A DNA stretch of 22,458 nt from positions 1 to 22,458 of IMG/VR virus record IMGVR_UViG_3300038714_000013. One strand, written 5' to 3'. This document shows positions 1-5,432 of the stretch, one piece after another. The first letter of the stretch is position 1. Every line of letters starts with the position of its first letter. The notes beneath the pieces were generated by a model. It saw nothing but the letters and a program-made list of their open reading frames with translations. It was not told the DNA's origin and did no database searches. The position numbers were made by a program, and so were the translations under genes. This DNA comes from a virus.

Positions 1-1
1 T

Positions 2-250
2 ATTTACTCTGCAATGTCAGGTGATGCAACTGCAAGTGATGCAGGAGCATTAACAATAGCAAATGATGCAGTTGAAAGTGGTATGTTAAATGACAACATA
101 ATTAGTGGTCAAACAGAATTAGCATCAGGATTAGAAACAACAGATGAATTACTTGTAAGTGATGCAGGTACAATTAAAAGAATGGATGTAAGTGTTCTAA
201 CAGCAGTTACTGACGATAGTGCGACAGCGTTAGCTATCGCATTAGGATAA
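2..250 (+). CDS. Tail/fibre-type virion protein, C-terminal end (5' truncated by window)
   Basis: The frame is open to the first base of the window (it reads I-Y-S-A before the first Met at 14), so this is the tail end of a longer gene and the Met is probably internal. The visible 82 residues are rich in Ala, Ser, Thr, Asp and Gly with almost no aromatics. They contain the phrases 'LTIANDAVESGML' and 'TDELLVSDAGTIKRMD', which are familiar from the C-termini of tail-fibre or tail-associated proteins of marine podoviruses and cyanophages. The role is inferred as a virion surface or tail component because the next four large genes are also fibre-like. The stop codon is followed at once by an inverted repeat and a promoter, so this may be the last gene of an upstream transcript. 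The exact function cannot be told from this fragment. Confidence 0.7.
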   Translation: MYSAMSGDATASDAGALTIANDAVESGMLNDNIISGQTELASGLETTDELLVSDAGTIKRMDVSVLTAVTDDSATALAIALG

Positions 251-267
251 TGCTTGACAAACAAGCA
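251..267 (+). repeat. Inverted repeat overlapping the -35 box (possible weak terminator or operator)
   Basis: TGCTTG-ACAAA-CAAGCA is a perfect 6-bp stem with a 5-base loop, starting one base after the stop codon of the preceding gene and followed by ATTTTC. As RNA from the upstream gene it could act as a weak intrinsic terminator, although the T run is only four long. As DNA it overlaps the -35 box of the promoter at 254-282 and could be bound by a regulator. Both roles are inference; the repeat itself is plain in the sequence. Confidence 0.45.
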
Positions 268-282
268 ATTTTCGTGTATAAT
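254..282 (+). promoter_or_regulatory. Perfect-consensus sigma70-type promoter for the fibre block
   Basis: TTGACA (254-259), a 17-base spacer, then TATAAT (277-282): six of six matches in both boxes at ideal spacing. It sits in one of the only two intergenic gaps longer than about 40 bases on the late strand. The predicted start of transcription is near 289, giving a leader of about 15 bases that is mostly the Shine-Dalgarno region AAGGAAGGA (292-300) before the ATG at 304. Use by the host housekeeping sigma factor is the inference. Confidence 0.85.
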
Positions 283-303
283 TAGACAAACAAGGAAGGA
301 AAA

Positions 304-654
304 ATGGCGAATACATTTAAAGTAAAAACCAATGATGCAATGCCATCAAGTGCAGGTACTCCTTTAACACTTTACACTGTACCATCTAGTACAACAACTA
401 TTGTATTAGGTTTGATACTATGTAATGTAGATACATCACAAAGAACTGTTGATGTGCAACTTGTATCCGACACAAGTGATACTGAAACAAACGCAACTGT
501 AAAGTTATTGGAAAATGTTCCAATACCTGCAGGTTCAAGTTTGGAAGTATTATCAGGTGGTAAAGTTGTGTTACAAACTACAGACGTGTTAAAGATAGAC
601 TGTGACGTTGCAGCTAAGATTGATGCTACGCTTTCAATTATGGAGATAACATAA
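304..654 (+). CDS. Small beta-rich virion protein (hypothetical structural)
   Basis: This 116-residue protein starts at an ATG with a strong Shine-Dalgarno AAGGAAGGA a few bases upstream, directly behind the consensus promoter. Residues alternate in a beta-strand pattern, and phrases such as 'VPSSTTTIVLGLILCNVD' and 'VPIPAGSSLEVLSGGKVVLQ' resemble a widespread family of small beta-sandwich proteins found next to tail fibres in marine podo- and siphoviruses. No catalytic motif, signal peptide or membrane segment is visible. Its place as the first gene of the fibre block suggests a small tail, head-fibre or adaptor component made in large amounts. The family resemblance is from memory of marine phage genomes, and the function is not established. 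Confidence 0.75.
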   Translation: MANTFKVKTNDAMPSSAGTPLTLYTVPSSTTTIVLGLILCNVDTSQRTVDVQLVSDTSDTETNATVKLLENVPIPAGSSLEVLSGGKVVLQTTDVLKIDCDVAAKIDATLSIMEIT

Positions 655-655
655 T

Positions 656-1759
656 ATGGTTCATATAGGTAATACACCTGCAAGTAACTTTGCATCTGTA
701 ACTAAAGATACATTTAGTGGAGATGGAAGTACAACTGCTTTCACATTATCTAAAGCTGCGACAACAAATGGAGTTGCAGTCTTTGTAGAAAACGTAAGAC
801 AAGAACCTACAACAGCGTATGCAGTTAGTGGTACTACATTGACATTTACTGCTGCACCTGTAAGTGCTAGTGGAAATAATATCTATGTGTTACATCACAA
901 TTCACCTGCAAGTACAGCAACACATCCTGCGACACAGGCTTTAACTGCTACAAGTGGTACGTTTACAGGAGCATTTACTTCTGTTGGAATTGATGACAAT
1001 GCTGATGCTACAGCTATTACGATTGATAGTTCTGAAGATGTTACATTGTCTGGTAATTTATTAACTGGAGTAAATAAAAATATTGATGTAAGAGATGCAG
1101 ATGGTCATGTGTCTGGCAGATTAAGAAATGTTAGTGGTAGTAATAATGCTTTAACAATAGAAGCTGACCCTGATAATTCTGCTTCTGGTTCATATGTATC
1201 TTTTAAAGTAGATACATCAGAAAAAATGAAAGTTGATGATACTGGTGATGTAACAATTTCTGATGGCGATTTAGTTATAGGAACAAGTGGTCATGGGATA
1301 GATTTTAGTGCTACTGCTAATACAAGCACATCAGGTGCTAGTATGTCATCTGAACTTTTTGATTATTACGAAGAAGGTACATGGACACCTGCAGGGTATG
1401 GTGGCACTACAGCAGGTTCTTTTTCTGCAACAACTGTAGCAGGTGTTTACACAAGAATAGGAAGAATAGTATATTGTGAAGTTAGAATTAGTTCAGGTAG
1501 TTTAAGTGGTGCAGCAGGTACATTTCAGGTTAGTGGATTGCCTTTCACAATAGGTGGTACACAATATGGTTGTTCTGGTTCATTTGCATTTAATACTATA
1601 GATTTTGACCCATCAACTATTCCAGTAATTCAGCTAGGGTCAAGTACAAATTTTTATTTTCTTGTATCACAAGATGATACAGGTTGGTCAACTTTAACTG
1701 TTAGTAATTTTGATTCAACTTTTACACTTATTGGAACATTTATTTACCAAACTGGATAA
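656..1759 (+). CDS. Tail fibre protein with C-terminal YEEGTWTP module
   Basis: This is a 367-residue fibre-like protein. The N-terminal 90 residues ('TFSGDGSTTAFTLS', 'VFVENVRQEP') match a phage fibre N-terminal domain that likely attaches to the virion. The middle is a low-complexity, Ser/Thr/Gly/Asp-rich beta shaft ('DDNADATAITIDSSEDVTLSG'). The last 130 residues start with a 'GHGIDFSAT' phrase and YEEGTWTP at residues 238-245, followed by a beta-rich domain that is probably the exposed receptor-binding end. The same C-terminal arrangement recurs in the genes at 1771 and 4300. The ATG follows the previous stop by one base, so translation is probably coupled; a GGAG lies about a dozen bases upstream. 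The receptor is unknown. Confidence 0.8.
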   Translation: MVHIGNTPASNFASVTKDTFSGDGSTTAFTLSKAATTNGVAVFVENVRQEPTTAYAVSGTTLTFTAAPVSASGNNIYVLHHNSPASTATHPATQALTATSGTFTGAFTSVGIDDNADATAITIDSSEDVTLSGNLLTGVNKNIDVRDADGHVSGRLRNVSGSNNALTIEADPDNSASGSYVSFKVDTSEKMKVDDTGDVTISDGDLVIGTSGHGIDFSATANTSTSGASMSSELFDYYEEGTWTPAGYGGTTAGSFSATTVAGVYTRIGRIVYCEVRISSGSLSGAAGTFQVSGLPFTIGGTQYGCSGSFAFNTIDFDPSTIPVIQLGSSTNFYFLVSQDDTGWSTLTVSNFDSTFTLIGTFIYQTG

Positions 1760-1770
1760 AGGAATAATAT

Positions 1771-2979
1771 ATGCCATACATAGGAAAAACAACAGACGGA
1801 TTTGGAGTACGAAATAGGTTCGTATACTTAGCATCAAGTGGTGATACATCCGTAAGTGGAGCAGATGCCAATGGAGCAACACTGACATTTACAGATGGTG
1901 CATACGTTGACGTATATCTTAATGGTGTGTTGTTAAAACCAACAACAGACTATAACACAAGCACTGCTAACACGATAGCAGGTCTATCAGCACTTAATAC
2001 AAATGATGAAGTAACTGTGGTGGTCTATGATGTGTTTACTGTTGCTGACATGGTAAGTGCTACAAGTGGTGGTACGTTTAATGGTGCAGTTACGTTTGGT
2101 GCAGGTATTGAAGGTGGTGTTGTATTTAATGATGATTCTGCTGACGTAGATTTTAGAGTTGAGAGTAATGACCAAACTCATATGTTGTTTGTAGATGGTG
2201 GAATAAATCAAGTTGGTGTTGGAGTTGTACCTAATGATGGTTGGAATACTAATTTTCTTGGCATAGACATAAATAATCAAGGTGGCATACATCATTATAC
2301 AAGTGCTGATTTAACTGTAGAAAATAATGCGTATTTTGATAGTAGCAACGCTTGGAGATACAAAAGAGATGGGTATGCATCAAGATTAAATTTTATAAAT
2401 GCAAGTGGTAATGTAAAATTTTCAAGTGCTGCAAGTGGTTCAGCAGATGGTGCTATAAGTTTTCTTGACAACATAGAAATGGAACACTCTAGTGGCGATT
2501 TAAAAGTAACTAGAGGTGATATATTTTTTGCAGGTTCAGGTAAAGGTATCAATCTAGGTGTTACATCAAACACAGATAGCAACACATTAGACGATTATGA
2601 AGAAGGTACATGGACACCCACTTTTTTATCAGGGTCTTGGACTTACTCTTTTCAGCATGGAGTATATACAAAAATAGGCGATACTGTTGTAGTTTCTGCT
2701 ACGCTAGGTTGGTCAGGCACACCTAATGCAGGAAATACTTTAGGTGTAAATGTACCTTTTACAATTAAGAATGTTACTAACTATAGAGCGTTGGCAATAC
2801 TAGGATATATAGAGGGTCTTGATACACAAGATAAAATGCTTACTTTATCAGGTTCTGCAAATGCAGCATTTGCATATTTTTATAGACTTAATGACAATGC
2901 GGCTCCAAGTGCTTTAAATGATGGAAGTAGCACTGGTAGTAGTGGTGAAGTACAATTCACTTTTATTTTTAAGGTTTAA
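1771..2979 (+). CDS. Tail fibre protein with C-terminal YEEGTWTP module (second copy)
   Basis: This is a 402-residue fibre. The N-terminal 100 residues ('PYIGKTTDGFGVRNRFVYLA', 'VYLNGVLLKPTTDYN') form a domain common to marine phage tail fibres and presumed to dock on the tail or head. The shaft contains 'DDSADVDFRVESNDQTHMLF', a phrase repeated in many marine viral fibre proteins. The C-terminal part begins 'GKGINLGVTSN' and carries YEEGTWTP at residues 276-283, followed by about 120 beta-rich residues. It is paralogous to the preceding gene and to the short gene at 4300 in the C-terminal module, but not clearly in the N-terminus, which suggests module shuffling. AAAGGAATA lies upstream of the ATG. 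A receptor-binding role is inferred. Confidence 0.8.
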   Translation: MPYIGKTTDGFGVRNRFVYLASSGDTSVSGADANGATLTFTDGAYVDVYLNGVLLKPTTDYNTSTANTIAGLSALNTNDEVTVVVYDVFTVADMVSATSGGTFNGAVTFGAGIEGGVVFNDDSADVDFRVESNDQTHMLFVDGGINQVGVGVVPNDGWNTNFLGIDINNQGGIHHYTSADLTVENNAYFDSSNAWRYKRDGYASRLNFINASGNVKFSSAASGSADGAISFLDNIEMEHSSGDLKVTRGDIFFAGSGKGINLGVTSNTDSNTLDDYEEGTWTPTFLSGSWTYSFQHGVYTKIGDTVVVSATLGWSGTPNAGNTLGVNVPFTIKNVTNYRALAILGYIEGLDTQDKMLTLSGSANAAFAYFYRLNDNAAPSALNDGSSTGSSGEVQFTFIFKV

Positions 2980-2990
2980 AGGGGAAATAG

Positions 2991-4103
2991 ATGAGCAGAG
3001 CAAGAACATTCGCAGATTTAGCAACAGCATCTGAAGCAGGTAGTTTAACTAGTTCTAACATAATAATTAATGGTGATATGTCTGTTGCACAAAGAGGTAC
3101 AAGTTCTACTATTACGCAAATAAAGACAGTAGATAGATGGGGAGTTTCTTTTGGGGGGAGTTTAGGTGTAACTCAAACTCAACAATCACTTACAAGTGGT
3201 AGTCCATATGAATTAGGTTTTAATAATTTTATTAGAGCAGCTAATACATCAACATCAAGTAGCACAACTTCATATATTCAATTTTTTCAAAGAATAGAAG
3301 CACAACATATTGCAAACAGTGGTTGGAATTTTAAATCTTCAAGCAGTTTTATAACATTAAGTTTTTGGGCAAGGTCTAGTTTACAAGGAACATATTATGC
3401 ATTTGTAGTAACAGATGATGGCACAGATTATTATAGGTCAAAGGCTTTTGCTCTATCTGCTGATACTTGGACTAAAGTTACATTTACTATAGAGGGTAAT
3501 TCTAACTTAACTATAAATGACGATAATGGGATAGGTTTTACAGTAAATATTGTACCTCATTATGCCACTGGTTATACAGGTTCAAATGCAAATACAACAA
3601 GTTGGTATACTTTAGTTAGTAATGATTATATGCCAGACTTTGCACAAAGTTGGAGTGAATCTTCAGGTGCAACATTTGATGTTACAGGGGTGCAATTAGA
3701 ATTAGGACAAGTAGCTACATCTTATAAACATGAAAATTTTGCAGATAATTTAGCTAGATGCCAAAGGTATTATTTTAATATTACAGGAGATAACACGGAT
3801 TATGCAGGTTTAATGGGTTATGCAAATGGAACTAGTGACGTAAGATTTAGTGTAAAATTTCCTGTGCCTATGAGGGCAAATCCTACTTTTGCAGGAACTT
3901 CTACTGCTTGTAGAATGGATGCAGCAGACGATAGTAATGAATTTGACATTGATGAGTTAGCTATAGAAAGACCACACACAACAAGTTCTCCTTCTACTAT
4001 AAACTTAATTGAAAGTGCGGCAGATGGTATGACAGCAGGTCAAGGTGGGCAACTTGAATTTCGTGCTGATAGTGGGGAATTAGAATTTGATGCAGAGTTA
4101 TAG
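2991..4103 (+). CDS. Tail fibre/adhesin with carbohydrate-binding-like domain
   Basis: This is a 370-residue protein. Residues 1-37 include 'IIINGDMSVAQRGTSS', the start of a domain found in many phage tail proteins. The following region ('FQRIEA', 'LSFWARSS', 'WTKVTFTIEG') resembles the jelly-roll carbohydrate-binding modules of the CBM4/9 type. The phrase 'GVQLELGQVATSYKHENFAD' followed by 'LARCQRYYF' is the typical end of that module, and a further beta-rich domain follows to the C-terminus. It probably binds a surface glycan of the host. It lacks the YEEGTWTP motif of its neighbours, so the phage carries at least two different kinds of fibre tip. GGGGAAAT lies before the ATG as a ribosome binding site. 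The assignment as a virion fibre is firm, but the ligand is unknown. Confidence 0.8.
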   Translation: MSRARTFADLATASEAGSLTSSNIIINGDMSVAQRGTSSTITQIKTVDRWGVSFGGSLGVTQTQQSLTSGSPYELGFNNFIRAANTSTSSSTTSYIQFFQRIEAQHIANSGWNFKSSSSFITLSFWARSSLQGTYYAFVVTDDGTDYYRSKAFALSADTWTKVTFTIEGNSNLTINDDNGIGFTVNIVPHYATGYTGSNANTTSWYTLVSNDYMPDFAQSWSESSGATFDVTGVQLELGQVATSYKHENFADNLARCQRYYFNITGDNTDYAGLMGYANGTSDVRFSVKFPVPMRANPTFAGTSTACRMDAADDSNEFDIDELAIERPHTTSSPSTINLIESAADGMTAGQGGQLEFRADSGELEFDAEL

Positions 4104-4111
4104 GAGATTAT

Positions 4112-4300
4112 ATGATAAAAAAAATAAATATAACATCAGCTAAATATGTAAAAGATTCAACAGGTCAAAATTTGCAATCTCTTAAAGTTGTAATAGATGG
4201 TCAAAAATTATCTGTTCCAATAGATGAAGCTAACACACACTACGCTGAAATCAAACGACAAGTTGATGCAGGTGAACTTACAATAGAGGATGCAGACTAA
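4112..4300 (+). CDS. Small hypothetical protein in the fibre block
   Basis: This 62-residue protein is charged, with an N-terminal beta-like half ('KKINITSAKYV') and a C-terminal acidic helix ('YAEIKRQVDAGELTIEDAD'). It has an AGGAG ribosome binding site 6-7 bases upstream, and its stop overlaps the next start as TAATG. Small proteins of this kind often sit among marine phage fibre genes. A fibre chaperone or a small virion part would fit the place, but nothing in the sequence shows either. It is real by its position, spacing and coupling. Confidence 0.65.
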   Translation: MIKKINITSAKYVKDSTGQNLQSLKVVIDGQKLSVPIDEANTHYAEIKRQVDAGELTIEDAD

Positions 4301-4830
4301 TGGCAATATCAAAGATAGGAAGTAATTCAGTAAATCTAGCATCAGGACTTGATATAGCTGATGGTGACATAACAGTAGCAAGTGGTCATGGTATTAACTT
4401 TGCTGCTACTAGCGATGCAAGTGGTATGGCATCTGAATTATTAGACGACTATGAAGAAGGCACTTGGACACCTGCATGGACAGGGGGAATATCTTCTCCT
4501 ACATATAGTATACAACATGGTAGATATACTAAAACTGGAAACGTATGTACAGCTTATTTTTATTTAGATATATCAAATGGAACAGATGGTAGTGGTCATG
4601 CTGTAATAGGTGGATTACCTTTTACTTCTACAGTCACTATGTATTGGGTTGCAACAGGATACAATAACTCTAGTGATAATAATAATGACAATGTTATTGT
4701 AATATGTTTTCCGTCAACTACAAGTCTATATTTTTATTCACAAGGATTACAAGGTGTTTCTCAAATTCCGGGTAATAATCTTGGACATACTACTAGTCAG
4801 TTATGGCAAATAACTTATAGAACTGCATAA
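4300..4830 (+). CDS. Short tail fibre/tip protein with YEEGTWTP module (third copy)
   Basis: This 176-residue protein is almost only the C-terminal module of the two fibres upstream. A 35-residue N-terminus ('MAISKIGSNSVNLASGLDIA') leads straight into 'SGHGINFAATSDASGMASEL' and YEEGTWTP at residues 51-58, followed by about 118 beta-rich residues. The lead-in is closest to the copy in the gene at 656 ('SGHGIDFSATANTSTSGASM'). The TAATG overlap with the preceding small gene indicates coupled translation. It may be a separate short fibre, or a spare tip domain derived from a longer fibre by duplication and loss of the shaft. Confidence 0.75.
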   Translation: MAISKIGSNSVNLASGLDIADGDITVASGHGINFAATSDASGMASELLDDYEEGTWTPAWTGGISSPTYSIQHGRYTKTGNVCTAYFYLDISNGTDGSGHAVIGGLPFTSTVTMYWVATGYNNSSDNNNDNVIVICFPSTTSLYFYSQGLQGVSQIPGNNLGHTTSQLWQITYRTA

Positions 4831-4836
4831 AGGAAT

Positions 4837-4857
4837 ACTCTAGTGGATTGCTAGAGT
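4837..4857 (+). repeat. Intergenic hairpin between fibre block and next genes
   Basis: ACTCTAG-TGGATTG-CTAGAGT is a perfect 7-bp inverted repeat with a 7-base loop, in the 52-base gap between the short fibre gene and the gene at 4883. No T run follows on either strand, so it is not a classical intrinsic terminator. It could be an mRNA processing or stability element that sets the dosage of fibre versus downstream genes. The downstream gene has its own strong AAAGGAG site at 4870-4876. Confidence 0.5.
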
Positions 4858-4882
4858 TGGAAGCCTAGAAAGGAGAAAAAAT

Positions 4883-5200
4883 ATGGCACAAGGTGATATA
4901 ACCAAAGAAATAGAATACGATAAAATTGAAGTCGTAAACACATGGAACATACAAGTTCGTCAAGCAACAAAGATTATGGAAGAACAAGCAGATGGTTCTA
5001 AGAAAGAACTAACACGTTCTTTTCATCGTCATGTGTTAGCACCATTTCATTCTAATAAAGATGAAGATGGTAAGTGGACACATACTGCTACGGACATTAG
5101 TGGTGAAGATGCTTCTGTACAAGCTATTGCAAATGCAGCTTGGACTGATTCAGTTAAAACAGCTTATAAAACATTTACAGAAAGTCAGACAACACCATAA
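4883..5200 (+). CDS. Conserved hypothetical phage protein
   Basis: This 105-residue protein has a strong ribosome binding site (AAAGGAG, 7 bases before the ATG) after a hairpin-bearing gap. It is polar and soluble, with an N-terminal strand-rich part ('GDITKEIEYDKIEVVNTWNI') and a C-terminal helix that ends 'AWTDSVKTAYKTFTESQTTP'. Proteins that begin with a similar 'GDITK' phrase and contain an 'SFHRHV'-like stretch are common in marine podoviruses near tail genes and have no known function. The stop overlaps the next start as TAATG. A virion or assembly role is suggested only by its neighbours. Confidence 0.65.
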   Translation: MAQGDITKEIEYDKIEVVNTWNIQVRQATKIMEEQADGSKKELTRSFHRHVLAPFHSNKDEDGKWTHTATDISGEDASVQAIANAAWTDSVKTAYKTFTESQTTP

Positions 5201-5430
5201 TGGAAGTAAACCCAATATTATTTTGGAATGGACTACTAACACTCGTCATAGCACCTGCTATATGGGTGTTTCGTGGTATGTTTATGGAAGTAAAACGCTT
5301 GGATATACTCCTCAATAAAACACGAGAGGAGTATGCCAAACGTGATGATGTAAAAGAAGATATGCACACAGTAATGGATGCATTACAAAGACTAGAAGAT
5401 AAATTAGATAAGATATTAATAGGTAAATAA
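5200..5430 (+). CDS. Small membrane-anchored coiled-coil protein (holin-like candidate)
   Basis: This 76-residue protein has one predicted transmembrane segment at about residues 7-25 ('ILFWNGLLTLVIAPAIWVF'). A charged amphipathic helix with heptad character follows, from residue 30 to the end ('VKRLDILLNK', 'VMDALQRLEDKLDKILIGK'). A single membrane anchor plus a cytoplasmic or periplasmic coiled coil is an architecture seen in some small phage lysis or membrane proteins, and no other lysis gene is visible in the window. The segment is short and has no dual-start motif, so a holin role is only a candidate. An alternative is a scaffold at the membrane or a part of the ejection machinery, since the next genes are ejection-type proteins. 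The TAATG overlap couples it to the gene before. Confidence 0.6.
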   Translation: MEVNPILFWNGLLTLVIAPAIWVFRGMFMEVKRLDILLNKTREEYAKRDDVKEDMHTVMDALQRLEDKLDKILIGK

Positions 5431-5432
5431 TT

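Noticed and set aside
2465-2493. TTGACA with a TCTAGT box 17 bases on, as a promoter inside the second fibre gene
   Set aside because: The -10 box matches only four of six, it lies in the middle of coding sequence and no gene starts near it.
656-4830. Diversity-generating retroelement acting on the fibre tips
   Set aside because: There is no reverse transcriptase gene and no template repeat in the window; the repeated part is the conserved joint, not a variable region rich in AAY codons.
4831-4882. tRNA or tRNA-like element in the hairpin gap
   Set aside because: It is too short and has only one stem, with no T-loop or acceptor pairing.
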